Assembly (NCBI RefSeq): GCF_000235605.1
Contig: NC_016584.1
Span: 2,158,001 to 2,222,000 of the forward strand
DNA: 64,000 nt
Direction of reading: 5' to 3'
Origin: Desulfosporosinus orientis DSM 765
GTDB lineage: Bacteria; Bacillota; Desulfitobacteriia; Desulfitobacteriales; Desulfitobacteriaceae
In this document: positions 1 through 8,607 of the stretch, piece after piece
How the letters are laid out: every line of letters starts with the position of its first letter
Position numbering within the stretch: the first letter of the stretch is position 1
Translations under genes and position numbers: made by a program
Notes under the pieces: generated by a model
Seen by the model: the letters and a program-made list of their open reading frames with translations, nothing else
Database searches by the model: none
What the model was told of the DNA's origin: nothing

Positions 1-2091
1 TTCTTTAAATGTAAGGAGCAGACGTTTTTCCAGGGAAGAGCTATCCAATGGCCGGAATACAGTGGTCCGGGTCATCTCCTTCAGCGCATTCGAAATCTGC
101 GCCAAGGCGGAGATGATGAACTGTCAGTAAGCAAAGTCCGTGCTTCCATTGCCGGAGCACTAAAGCGGCTTAAAGATCAGCAAGAGGGTATGGAACAGGT
201 TAAAGCTGAGTGTGAAGTTCTCAGGAGTGAATGGGAAAGTATCCATCGTCAGCAGGAAGAAGAGCGCTTGATGCAAATAGAAATAAAAAACCTGCAAGAA
301 AAAGCTGACATTTTGGCCGATAGGATTGCTGTAACAAAGAAAATTCAAGACAGAATCAACTGCTTGTTGGAAAATCCCGATTATCGGGAGCTGCGGCACC
401 TCCAAGAGGAGATCAATGGGTTGGAAGAACGCCGGCAATACTTAAATACTGCCCTGGGTGCTAATTCGGATGGGTCTTGTGTGGATTGGGGCATTATCGA
501 GAGTTATCGGGAAGAATGTGCCGAGTGGGCTGGGCACCAGAAAAACGTTGATTACCTAGAATTGGGAATTAAAAATCGCCAGGAAAAAGTTCTTGAGATT
601 GAGCAAGACCTTCAATTGTCAGGATACCAAGGATTTCAAGAGGATGAGGATGAGCAATTAAGAAAGGTAGTCCAGGAGCGAGAGATTGCTCAAGAAAAAT
701 GCCGCAAACTTGGCGTTTCAAAACGTGTACTGCATAGGCTGGAAAATTTATTAGCCCGGGAAAAGTCTCAAGCGGAAGACTTGGAGATTATGGCAGCTGT
801 AACAACGTCAGATATTGAGTGGATTTTACATAAAGAAAAGCAATTGGCAAAATGGCGGAATTCCAAACTGGGAGGCTTCTTAGACGGAACATTGAAGAAA
901 CGAATGGGGGTAAAAAGCATTGCCGAAACCCTTTCCTCCCATCTTCTCCACTATTACAAGAGTTACCAAACTTCAAACTATGAGGAATTTACGAATAAGC
1001 TGGAAAAATATCGCACACAACAACAGCGGATTCAAAAGATTAAGGGACAAATTCTGCAAGTGCAGGCAAAAATAAATCAAGAGCAGCACCTGCGAAGGAT
1101 GGAAACTTACTACAGCCAAAGGATAGAGGGAGCGTTAAAGGCAGTTCATGCCGCTGATTTTGCCGAATGGCTAAGAGGATGGAAAAATTTTAAGCAGAAA
1201 AAAGAACAGATCTCCTTAGACAGGGCTGAAATAACGACTTTAAGGGAAAAGCTGTCCCTTGAAGAAAAGAACCTGGCAGCTTGTACGGAAGGACTCCGTG
1301 AAAAACTGAAGAATTGGGATATTCCTACATCGAATAGGGAAGAAGTGCTGGCAGCTGTTTTGAACCTTTCAGCACTCCTGCATGAGAAAAGGGAAGCTGA
1401 TAGGGAAATCAGCGCGTATTCAGAGAAGTATCAGCGTCTACTGGGAGAACGGAATATGGAACAGCTTTCCGAAAAATTGGAACCCTTAGCAGAGTTAGAA
1501 CGAGAACTATGCTTCAGCCCGGAAGAAAGGCTGGCTGACATAACAACCTGGACTCAAGAGCATGCCCAGCTCCAGACCCGCATTAACGCCTTGAAACAAC
1601 GCCTTCAAAGGAGTCCAGTAACTTCAAACTTAACACTGCTGGAGAAAAAGATTACTAAGCTTAAAGGGCAATGGACAGCTTATGAGGATTTAGGTCATGC
1701 TCTAGAGGAAGCTCAAGCCTTGTTGGAATTGTCTTGGCAGGAATGGCAAACCAACCACGAACCATCTCTAAACCGAGAAAAGCAATGGATTAGTGAACAT
1801 ACATTTTCTTTAACGGCATTGAGATCGGGCAACGAAGAAATTCAGGCACTGAGGAACTATTTTGCTTATCGAATGGCCGTCGCCCAGTTAGCCCTGGGTG
1901 TAAATACGGATATACCTTTGTTTTTCTCAGTTGGCAATATTAAAAGCGGTCTGCAGAGTTTTTGGGAGGACGCAACTAACTATTTGCAGACTTTAGCATT
2001 ATCCCGCCAGATCTTCTTTTTTACGACAGACCCTGAGCTTGAAGAGAATCTTGCCGGGAAAGGTTGGGCTGCATTACAGGTAGAAATCTAG
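1..2091 (+). CDS. SMC/YhaN-like ATPase, C-terminal part (5' truncated by window)
   Basis: The frame is open from base 1, so the N-terminal ATPase half lies outside the window; about 696 residues are visible. Most of it is heptad-rich, Glu/Lys/Gln-rich coiled coil, as in SbcC/YhaN-type AAA proteins, which usually pair with an SbcD/YhaO-like nuclease in DNA-end processing. The C-terminal block (IPLFFSVGNIKSG, then RQIFFFTTDPELEE) sits where these proteins carry Walker B and the following switch, but the usual acidic Asp-Asp/Glu pair is not evident, so the C-terminal ATPase motif looks degenerate. It ends 106 bp before the next gene. Family placement is good; nuclease partnership is inferred. 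Confidence 0.7.
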   Translation, partial: FFKCKEQTFFQGRAIQWPEYSGPGHLLQRIRNLRQGGDDELSVSKVRASIAGALKRLKDQQEGMEQVKAECEVLRSEWESIHRQQEEERLMQIEIKNLQEKADILADRIAVTKKIQDRINCLLENPDYRELRHLQEEINGLEERRQYLNTALGANSDGSCVDWGIIESYREECAEWAGHQKNVDYLELGIKNRQEKVLEIEQDLQLSGYQGFQEDEDEQLRKVVQEREIAQEKCRKLGVSKRVLHRLENLLAREKSQAEDLEIMAAVTTSDIEWILHKEKQLAKWRNSKLGGFLDGTLKKRMGVKSIAETLSSHLLHYYKSYQTSNYEEFTNKLEKYRTQQQRIQKIKGQILQVQAKINQEQHLRRMETYYSQRIEGALKAVHAADFAEWLRGWKNFKQKKEQISLDRAEITTLREKLSLEEKNLAACTEGLREKLKNWDIPTSNREEVLAAVLNLSALLHEKREADREISAYSEKYQRLLGERNMEQLSEKLEPLAELERELCFSPEERLADITTWTQEHAQLQTRINALKQRLQRSPVTSNLTLLEKKITKLKGQWTAYEDLGHALEEAQALLELSWQEWQTNHEPSLNREKQWISEHTFSLTALRSGNEEIQALRNYFAYRMAVAQLALGVNTDIPLFFSVGNIKSGLQSFWEDATNYLQTLALSRQIFFFTTDPELEENLAGKGWAALQVEI

Positions 2092-2197
2092 TTCAATAAA
2101 TTAGAATTAGTTTTCGCCTCTGTTAAGTTGACAATGAAAGCAGAATAATAGAAAATAATAGAGGATAATATCAAAAATAACTACTTAGGGGGGTTCT

Positions 2198-3625
2198 ATG
2201 GAAAAAGGAGAATTAATACAGATTAGGCAGTTTCTTGAGAAGTTAAAAGCTAAGATATTCACAATTAAAAATATATCCTGGAAATCTCCAAGAGTGATTG
2301 GAGGAACCGTAGTTTTTCTGATTGCTGTAGGCAGTGGACTAGTCTATCTGAATTCAACGACATCAGCCGTTTATGTTGTTGTTAATGATCATAAAATAGG
2401 CCTTGTTGCCAGTAAAGATCAAGCTGAAGAAATGGTAGATGAGATTTTCTCTGAAAAGGGTGCTCCCTTGGGTATTGAAGCGAAGACCAATGATAGTATT
2501 ACATATTCATCAGTCCGGGTGAAAAATGCTGAGTATCATGAGCTTGCCAAAGAAACCTTAGCTGAAGATATTTCCTATTACGTTGACGGAGCTGCTGTGC
2601 TGGTTAATAAGCAGCCGATTTTTGTCTTGGCAAAAGCAGAAGATGCAGATAGATTATTAAACGATTTTAAGGATTACTATGCTCAGCCAAGTGATAAAAA
2701 TCAAGTCCTATCCAGCTCCTTTGAAGACGATGTAAAGACCCAGGCAAAGCAAGTTCCTTTAGAGCAAGCTGTTTCCTATGATCAAGCTTTAGAAAAACTA
2801 AAAGAAGGCAACTTACAAAAAATCGAATATACTGTGCAGAAAGATGATTCCTGGTGGCTCATAGCGCGAAAAAACGATATGAAGACCAAAGAAGTTTTGG
2901 CCAGTAATCCTGGTACTACGGAAGATACCATACTTAAACCGGGTCAGAAAATTTACTTAGATAAGGTTACTCCTTATATAACCGTTGTCTGCGAAGGGGT
3001 TCGTACGGACGTAGAAACTATTCCTTTTGATGTCATATCGCAAACTGACGTAAGTTTAGCCAGCGGGGAAACGAAAATCAAACAAAGCGGCAGTGATGGA
3101 CAAAAAGAAGTTCAATATGCTTATGTTCAGAAAAACGATAAGGTAGTCTCTCAGACGGTGAAAGACGAAAAAGTACTTAAAGCAGCAGTTTCTCAGATCG
3201 TGGAAAAAGGACCTCAACGTGTAACCGTTGCTTATTCCCGGGGAAGCGGGAGTATAGCTTCGGGGATATCTTGGCCCTTGAGAGGATCGATTACCTCGTA
3301 TTATGGTTATCGCGGGTCCGGCTTTCACACCGGAATTGATATTGCCGGGGATCAGGGAGATCCCTATACAGCCGCTGCCCCAGGCAAGGTCGTGAGCGCG
3401 GGTTGGAATGGCAACTATGGTTACTCAATTCTAATTGACCATGGTAACGGTATTATGACACGTTATGCTCATTCCTCAAAACTACTGGTCTCCGCGGGAC
3501 AAAGTGTCTCAAAAGGGCAGACTATAGGTTTAGTGGGCTCAACAGGAAATGCTACCGGCTCTCATTTGCATTTTGAAGTGATTATTAACGGTGATACCGT
3601 TAATCCGCTTAATTCCCTTCGTTAA
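2198..3625 (+). CDS. Membrane-anchored M23 endopeptidase with LysM and G5 domains
   Basis: This 475-aa protein is a probable peptidoglycan endopeptidase acting outside the membrane. A single N-terminal membrane segment lies at about residues 34-52. A LysM-like block (YTVQKDDSWWLIARKND) begins near residue 212, a G5-like region covers about 255-340, and the C-terminal 110 residues are the Zn peptidase LytM/M23 domain with HTGID and HLHFE metal-site motifs. The start has a strong GGGGGG ribosome site. Domain order matches clostridial/Peptococcaceae M23 proteins involved in wall remodelling or sporulation. A hairpin terminator follows, so it is probably monocistronic. Confidence 0.9.
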   Translation: MEKGELIQIRQFLEKLKAKIFTIKNISWKSPRVIGGTVVFLIAVGSGLVYLNSTTSAVYVVVNDHKIGLVASKDQAEEMVDEIFSEKGAPLGIEAKTNDSITYSSVRVKNAEYHELAKETLAEDISYYVDGAAVLVNKQPIFVLAKAEDADRLLNDFKDYYAQPSDKNQVLSSSFEDDVKTQAKQVPLEQAVSYDQALEKLKEGNLQKIEYTVQKDDSWWLIARKNDMKTKEVLASNPGTTEDTILKPGQKIYLDKVTPYITVVCEGVRTDVETIPFDVISQTDVSLASGETKIKQSGSDGQKEVQYAYVQKNDKVVSQTVKDEKVLKAAVSQIVEKGPQRVTVAYSRGSGSIASGISWPLRGSITSYYGYRGSGFHTGIDIAGDQGDPYTAAAPGKVVSAGWNGNYGYSILIDHGNGIMTRYAHSSKLLVSAGQSVSKGQTIGLVGSTGNATGSHLHFEVIINGDTVNPLNSLR

Positions 3626-3650
3626 AAATATAACAATTGCTTTAAATTTA

Positions 3651-3690
3651 AAAGTCTTAAGCATTTTTTACCGTGCTTAAGACTTTTTTT
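3651..3690 (+). terminator. Rho-independent terminator
   Basis: Inverted repeat AAAGTCTTAAGCA / TGCTTAAGACTTT followed by a T run, directly after the M23 peptidase gene. Confidence 0.9.
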
Positions 3691-3803
3691 ATTAAAATTT
3701 CAATTGCCTGTATTAAAGGCTTTTTCGATAATTTTATACATCTATGACAGCGTCTTTGGACAATTATTCAGACTTATCAAATCCGGTAAAATGACAGATA
3801 ACC

Positions 3804-3833
3804 TTGACACTCTGGCAACTTATTTGCTATCAT
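3804..3833 (+). promoter_or_regulatory. Sigma-A type promoter of the ehu operon
   Basis: TTGACA (3804-3809) and TATCAT (3828-3833) are separated by 18 bp and lie about 150 bp before the first ABC transporter gene. Transcription would start near 3840 and include the structured leader below. Confidence 0.65.
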
Positions 3834-3855
3834 AAAGTTGTCAGTTGGTGAATTT

Positions 3856-3947
3856 TATGGCATAGGCATTATTTTTTTGCTGGGACCGAAAGGCTCTCTT
3901 TTTTTGCCTTCGCCATACCTGCTTAAACAAAGAAACAAATAAGCAGG
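3856..3947 (+). promoter_or_regulatory. Structured 5' leader of the ehu operon with internal terminator-like hairpin
   Basis: Two arms pair around 3856-3917: TATGGC with GCCATA, and GGCA with TGCC. They enclose a short hairpin, GGGACC-GAAA-GG(c)TCTC at 3882-3898, followed by seven T residues. A separate perfect 8-bp hairpin (CCTGCTTA / TAAGCAGG) ends at 3947, just before the ribosome site. The enclosed hairpin plus T run could act as an attenuator that the outer stem competes with. I could not match it to a riboswitch class by eye. Confidence 0.5.
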
Positions 3948-3983
3948 GAATTTAAAGAATAATTTTGGGAGGAGAATTATCAT

Positions 3984-4859
3984 ATGAAAAAGTTTAAAGG
4001 ATTGATTGCTGCGGCCTTAGCCTTGTCTCTTTTGGGATTAGCAGGATGTGGTGCAGCAGACACGGACACAAAAGCAAAAACGACGTTGGAGAAAGCTAAA
4101 GAACAAGGTTATGTTGTCGTCGGCTTTGCTAACGAAAAGCCTTATGCTTATCAAACGCCTGATGGAAAACTAACCGGAGAAGCTGTTGAAGTTGCGAGGG
4201 CGGCACTTAAAAATATGGGAATTGATGAGATGAAAGGGGAATTAACAGAGTTTGCTTCTCTGATCCCCGGACTTAACGCCAAGCGTTTTGACATGATCAC
4301 AGCGGGAATGTTCATTAATCCGGATCGTGCCAAGGAAGTGGATTTTGCTAACCCGGAATACAGCATCGGGGAAGCTATAGCTGTTAAAAAAGGAAATCCC
4401 CTGGATATTCACAGCTATGCCGACATTGCGGCTAATTCTGACGTCACCATAGCAGTTCCCGGCGGAGCCATTGAATACGATTATCTTCTCAAATCTGGGG
4501 TTCCTCTTAAACAAATTATGACTGTACCTGATATGCCTGCTGCTTTATCAGCTCTTCAATCCGGACGCGCTGATGCTCTTACGGCTACCGGTCCATCAGT
4601 TCAAGCTACTCTCGAAACAGCAAACAATCCTGACTTAGAAAGGGTTATGGATTTTGTTCAGCCGGTTATCGATGGTAAGGAAGTTAAAGGTTACGGTGCA
4701 ACAGCCTTCCGCAAAGAAGACAAAGATTTCCGTGAGGCATTTAATGCAGAATTACAAAAACTCAAAGACTCCGGTGAACTGCTGAAGATTATTGAGCCTT
4801 TCGGCTTTACTGAACAAGAACTTCCCGGTGATAAAACAGCCGAAGTATTGAGCAAATAA
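3984..4859 (+). CDS. ehuB: Substrate-binding lipoprotein of ectoine/amino-acid-type ABC importer
   Basis: A 291-aa extracytoplasmic solute receptor. Residues 1-22 form a lipoprotein signal with lipobox LAGC (Cys22); the rest is a SBP_bac_3-type two-lobe fold with DMITAGMFINPDRAKEVDFA in the hinge region. The overall sequence and the order SBP, two permeases, ATPase match the EhuBCDA ectoine/hydroxyectoine uptake family, so compatible-solute import is the best guess; a polar amino acid cannot be excluded. The start has GGGAGGAG 10 bp upstream. It leads a four-gene operon preceded by a promoter and structured leader. Confidence 0.82.
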   Translation: MKKFKGLIAAALALSLLGLAGCGAADTDTKAKTTLEKAKEQGYVVVGFANEKPYAYQTPDGKLTGEAVEVARAALKNMGIDEMKGELTEFASLIPGLNAKRFDMITAGMFINPDRAKEVDFANPEYSIGEAIAVKKGNPLDIHSYADIAANSDVTIAVPGGAIEYDYLLKSGVPLKQIMTVPDMPAALSALQSGRADALTATGPSVQATLETANNPDLERVMDFVQPVIDGKEVKGYGATAFRKEDKDFREAFNAELQKLKDSGELLKIIEPFGFTEQELPGDKTAEVLSK

Positions 4860-4927
4860 ATCGAATATCTAGGGATACCGAAGAGAATTTACCCAAAAAC
4901 CTTTCCGAAAGGGGTCGGTGTAAACCT

Positions 4928-5569
4928 ATGTGGTTTGATATTCTCCCTTCTTTCTGGGAGGGAGCAAAAATAACGTTAGAATTAACCGTTTTCTCAGCGA
5001 TTATCGCATTTTTCCTAGCTTTTTTAGCTGGGTTTGGCAGACTTTCAAAGTACAGGATAGTTCGCATTGTTGCAGCAACCTATGTTGAGATTTTCCGGGG
5101 AACATCCTTGTTTGTTCAGCTCTTCTGGATTTACTTTGCCTTGCCGTTATTTGGCATCATGCTGCCTAAAATGGTGGCGGGAATATTGGCCTTGTCTTTT
5201 AACGCAGGGGCTTATGGCTCTGAGGTCGTCAGAAGTACAATTCTTTCTGTGCCCAAAGGACAAACGGAAGCCGCCATTGCTCTCAATATGACACCCTGGC
5301 AGCGAACCCGGTTGGTTATCTTGCCCCAGGCCTTAGTCATGATGCTTCCGGCCTTCGGCAATCTGATTATTGAGATGCTTAAAGGGACGGCACTGGTCTC
5401 CTTAGTAACTCTCTCAGACCTGACCTTTGTTGCCACAGTTCTCAATTCTTCGATCATGCGTCCTACGGAGATCTTTACCGTATTGCTGGTTATCTATTTC
5501 ATTATCTCTCTGCCTTTCACGCGTGGCATACGCTGGATTGAACACAGGTTATCCGCGGGGAGGTATTAA
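4928..5569 (+). CDS. ehuC: Polar amino acid/ectoine ABC transporter permease
   Basis: A 213-aa inner-membrane permease with about five hydrophobic segments and the conserved EAA loop near SVPKGQTEAAIALNMT, which docks on the ATPase. It is of the HisMQ/GlnP type. It follows the receptor gene by 68 bp and is separated from the second permease by only 2 bp, so the two are translated together and should form the heterodimeric channel. Assignment to EhuC rather than EhuD rests on order and overall resemblance. Confidence 0.8.
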   Translation: MWFDILPSFWEGAKITLELTVFSAIIAFFLAFLAGFGRLSKYRIVRIVAATYVEIFRGTSLFVQLFWIYFALPLFGIMLPKMVAGILALSFNAGAYGSEVVRSTILSVPKGQTEAAIALNMTPWQRTRLVILPQALVMMLPAFGNLIIEMLKGTALVSLVTLSDLTFVATVLNSSIMRPTEIFTVLLVIYFIISLPFTRGIRWIEHRLSAGRY

Positions 5570-5571
5570 TT

Positions 5572-6222
5572 ATGTGGAGTTGGGAATATGCTTTACAGAT
5601 TCTACCGCAAATTTTAGAGGCTCTAAAGATTACGGTTTCAGCGACTTTCGTAGCCTTTGCAGTAGCGCTGGTTGTGGGATTGCTCCTGACACTGGCGCGC
5701 AGGTCTCACTATAAATTGTTATCCTTATTTGCCCAGGGGTTCGTAGAGTTTGTACGAAATACCCCCCTGTTAGTGCAGCTTTACTTTATATTTTATGTTT
5801 TGCCAGAACATGGCTTAGCTTTGACTCCCTTTCTGGCTGGGGTTATTGGCTTGGGACTGCACTACAGCACCTACCTGGCGGAGGTTTACCGAGGGGGAAT
5901 TGAATCAGTTCCCCCGGGACAATGGGAAGCGGCAAAAGCCCTCAATTTTTCCACCTTTGAAACCTGGAAAAAAGTTATTTTGCCCCAGTCTATTCCGCCG
6001 GTCATACCGGTCATGGGAAACTATCTGATAACCATGTTTAAGGAAACCCCTGTACTCTCAGCGATCACACTAGTTGAGATAATGCAGACAGCTAAGATGC
6101 TTGGTTCTCACTCATTCCGTTATCTTGAAGCATTTACGATAGTTGGAGCACTGTTTTTAGTGCTGAGTTACTCATCTTCTCTCGTGGTGAAGAGTTTGGA
6201 AGCTCGTCTAAATCTCAGATAA
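5572..6222 (+). CDS. ehuD: Polar amino acid/ectoine ABC transporter permease, second subunit
   Basis: A 216-aa HisMQ-type permease with the EAA loop SVPPGQWEAAKALNFS and FVRNTPLLVQLYF in the first cytoplasmic region, typical of polar amino acid importers. The ATG lies two bases after the stop of the first permease with GGGGAGG overlapping that gene's end, indicating translational coupling. The 33-bp gap to the ATPase gene holds a strong ribosome site. Confidence 0.8.
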   Translation: MWSWEYALQILPQILEALKITVSATFVAFAVALVVGLLLTLARRSHYKLLSLFAQGFVEFVRNTPLLVQLYFIFYVLPEHGLALTPFLAGVIGLGLHYSTYLAEVYRGGIESVPPGQWEAAKALNFSTFETWKKVILPQSIPPVIPVMGNYLITMFKETPVLSAITLVEIMQTAKMLGSHSFRYLEAFTIVGALFLVLSYSSSLVVKSLEARLNLR

Positions 6223-6255
6223 CAATATGTTAAACAAGCAAAGGAGGTTGATCGT

Positions 6256-7101
6256 GTGAGTGTACCTTTAAAATTAATTTGCAAAGATGATCCTAATAAA
6301 ACCATTGATTCGGAAGCTCATAAAAATGCCGTTCGTCCCATTGTCACTTATAATAATATCTGCAAATCCTATGGGGATCTTCAGGTTTTAAAAAATATTA
6401 ATCTGGACATCTCTCCCGGCGAAAAAGTGGCCCTTATTGGGCCCAGCGGCTCGGGAAAAACAACGATTGCCCGTTTGCTTATGACCTTGGAAGAACCAAC
6501 ATCGGGAACGATTGAAGTAGAAGGAGAACTTCTCTGGCACCAAAAGGTCAAGGATAAGCTGGTCAAGGCCAACGAGAAACACCTGCATCAGGTCCGGGGC
6601 AATATCGGGATGGTATTTCAGCATTTTAACCTATTTCCCCATATGACGATTTTGCGTAATGTTATGGAAGCCCCGCGAACAGTACTGGGACTCAGTAAGG
6701 AAGAATCCAAAGACCGTGCTATTAAAATGCTGGAAAAAGTAGGACTTGCCAGTAAAATGGATGTCTATCCTGCCCAGCTGTCCGGAGGACAAAAGCAGCG
6801 TGTAGCCATTGCCCGTGCCTTGGTTATGCGTCCGAAAGTCATGCTTTTTGACGAACCTACTTCAGCTCTGGACCCAGAGTTAGTTGGTGAGGTCCTGGAA
6901 GTTATTAAGGAAATTGCTGCCGAAGGCGAAATGGCCATGCTTCTGATTACCCACGAGATGGACTTCGCCAGGGATGTAGCAGACCGGGTTTTGTTTTTCG
7001 ATCAAGGGCGGATTATTGAACAAGGTCCGCCAAAGAAGATTTTTAACAATCCCGAAAGTGAACGCTTGCAGACTTTCTTAAGCCGTTTTAACCGGCATTA
7101 A
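6256..7101 (+). CDS. ehuA: ABC transporter ATPase, ectoine/polar amino acid type
   Basis: A 281-aa ATPase that powers the importer encoded upstream. Visible motifs are Walker A GPSGSGKTT, Q-loop FQHFN, signature LSGGQKQR, Walker [15 protein letters not shown] and H-loop THEMD. An N-terminal extension of about 30 residues precedes the core, longer than in GlnQ-like proteins and in keeping with EhuA. The start is GTG at 6256 with AAGGAGG eight bases upstream. A strong terminator closes the operon. Confidence 0.85.
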   Translation: MSVPLKLICKDDPNKTIDSEAHKNAVRPIVTYNNICKSYGDLQVLKNINLDISPGEKVALIGPSGSGKTTIARLLMTLEEPTSGTIEVEGELLWHQKVKDKLVKANEKHLHQVRGNIGMVFQHFNLFPHMTILRNVMEAPRTVLGLSKEESKDRAIKMLEKVGLASKMDVYPAQLSGGQKQRVAIARALVMRPKVMLFDEPTSALDPELVGEVLEVIKEIAAEGEMAMLLITHEMDFARDVADRVLFFDQGRIIEQGPPKKIFNNPESERLQTFLSRFNRH

Positions 7102-7164
7102 ATGTTAATTGGCATTAATTAAGCATAGCTGCAATAGACTATAAATATGGCTAATAGAATTATC

Positions 7165-7207
7165 AAAGGCCGGCGTTAAACCACTGAGTTATGACGCCGG
7201 CCTTTTT
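7165..7207 (+). terminator. Rho-independent terminator of the ehu operon
   Basis: A 12-bp inverted repeat (AAAGGCCGGCGT / ACGCCGGCCTTT) with a 17-nt loop and T run. Confidence 0.92.
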
Positions 7208-7314
7208 ATTTAAGTTTATACCTGCTGCTACATTTTAAACTACTTCCCAATAAAAAGTCTTAGGATTCCCTCAATTCTATGCATAGTATAATAAGAGTTA
7301 GTAAATTATAAACT

Positions 7315-7857
7315 ATGAAAATGGGGGTGGTAACAATAGTAGATCTAATAGATAAATTTCAAAAGGTAGCTGATATTGGCAAGTCAGCTAGAGAAAAACA
7401 AAGAATTATTAATGTTGTAGAAGTTTTTTATATATGGGATGTTTTAGTTAACAAGTTGGATTCCTTGGAAACCATCCAGATTTTTGAACATATGATTAAA
7501 GATAATGATTTAATATTAATTAAAAATAAAGTTAAAGAAGGTCTTCTTGAAGGAATTGATGATATGGAAGTATTAATGCGAGATTATGATTTGCCGTTTC
7601 CCATGAGGCCACCGGCAGACATTAGTACTACATTTTATATCGAGATTGTTAGTGACAGGGACATTTTCCAAATGTTATATGAAATTATTGCTGCATTTTT
7701 CCCTATTCTGGGCATCGGTTTTATGCAAAGTACTACTCCTGATGTTAGAAAAGGACTAAAAAATCACTTACTCTTGACTATGGAATTACAAGAAATGTTG
7801 GTAGAATACGGCAAATTCAAAGGTTTTTTGAATCAACCCCCTGTCTATCGTCCATAA
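7315..7857 (+). CDS. DUF3231-like protein (tandem copy 1)
   Basis: Unknown function. The protein of up to 180 aa is helical, with the conserved features LPFPMRPP and a PP-x-Y-x-P C-terminal end, as in the DUF3231 family of endospore formers. It is clearly paralogous to the next gene: both share KxxREKQRxINV near the N-terminus and QSTTPDVR / HSTSPKIR near the C-terminus. The ATG at 7315 has no ribosome site. The only good one, GGGGGTGG (about 7323-7329), lies inside the frame and points to an ATA codon at 7336, which also aligns best with the N-terminus of the paralogue. The true start is therefore uncertain. Confidence 0.65.
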   Translation: MKMGVVTIVDLIDKFQKVADIGKSAREKQRIINVVEVFYIWDVLVNKLDSLETIQIFEHMIKDNDLILIKNKVKEGLLEGIDDMEVLMRDYDLPFPMRPPADISTTFYIEIVSDRDIFQMLYEIIAAFFPILGIGFMQSTTPDVRKGLKNHLLLTMELQEMLVEYGKFKGFLNQPPVYRP

Positions 7858-7881
7858 AATTTTAAATTAGAGGTTGATGTC

Positions 7882-8400
7882 ATGAAGATATTAAAGTACT
7901 TTAAAGAAATCACGGAAATGAACAAGTCTCTCAGGGATAAGCAAAGAAATATAAATGTCAGCGAGGCTTACCATCTCTGGAATCATTTGATGCAGAGATA
8001 TAACGTCATTTATATTACTAATCTTTTAAACAGCTTTGTTAAAGATAACGATTTAAAATTAGTACTTAGATATGGCAACAAGGTCCTTAGTAAGCATATA
8101 AAATTATTAGAAAAAGAGCTTTTGAACTATGGCATTCCCTTACCTCTCAGGCCACCAAAACAAACCCAAAAGACGGTTGATTTTGAACTCATATCGGACA
8201 GACAGATATACAGACGGATCTTAAGAGGTATTCAGGCCTTTTTACCGGTTCATACCATGGCCTTTATTCACAGTACTTCACCTAAAATTAGAGATTTGTT
8301 TTTATCTTTTATGAATGAAGAAATGGAAATATACGATATGTATCTTGAATATGGTAAAATTAAAAATTATTTATTAAAACCACCTATCTACAAGCCTTAG
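7882..8400 (+). CDS. DUF3231-like protein (tandem copy 2)
   Basis: A 172-aa paralogue of the gene 24 bp upstream, with the same LPLRPP and PPIYKP signatures and predicted all-helical make-up. GAGGTTGA precedes the ATG. Proteins of this family occur in spore formers and are sometimes compared with coat or ferritin-like bundles; no function is established. Divergence between the two copies is high, suggesting an old duplication. Confidence 0.7.
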   Translation: MKILKYFKEITEMNKSLRDKQRNINVSEAYHLWNHLMQRYNVIYITNLLNSFVKDNDLKLVLRYGNKVLSKHIKLLEKELLNYGIPLPLRPPKQTQKTVDFELISDRQIYRRILRGIQAFLPVHTMAFIHSTSPKIRDLFLSFMNEEMEIYDMYLEYGKIKNYLLKPPIYKP

Positions 8401-8423
8401 TAGGAAATAAAGGAGGAGTAGAA

Positions 8424-8513
8424 ATTAAAGAGTTGTTGCTAAATAGAGGTCTTAGCGTGAAAGATATAAAGGAAAAAAATAGTACAAGCCTTGAGGTATA
8501 TTATCAAAATTGA
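8424..8513 (+). CDS. Possible 29-codon peptide with ATT start
   Basis: A near-perfect AAAGGAGG (8409-8415 region) lies seven bases before ATT at 8424, which opens a frame of 29 codons ending in TGA at 8511. There is no ATG, GTG or TTG at a sensible distance from that site. The end of the frame overlaps the following terminator hairpin. It could be a genuine short peptide with a non-canonical start, or a decayed gene whose ribosome site survives. Confidence 0.3.
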   Translation: MKELLLNRGLSVKDIKEKNSTSLEVYYQN

Positions 8514-8531
8514 TACACCCCAAGGCTTTTT
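8487..8531 (+). terminator. Rho-independent terminator
   Basis: Inverted repeat AGCCTTG-GGTAT / ATAC-CC-CAAGGCT followed by TTTTT; ends the DUF3231 transcript. Confidence 0.85.
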
Positions 8532-8607
8532 AGTCTTTGGAAAACTTACATTTTTGCCTTAACTACGTTTTTTTGAGACGGCCTGTTTGAAAAAGTATAA
8601 GGTATGA

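Noticed and set aside
3856-3947. c-di-GMP-I, glycine or T-box riboswitch in the ehu leader
   Set aside because: GGGACCGAAAGG superficially recalls parts of these, but the required partner helices and the T-box sequence AGGGTGG are missing.
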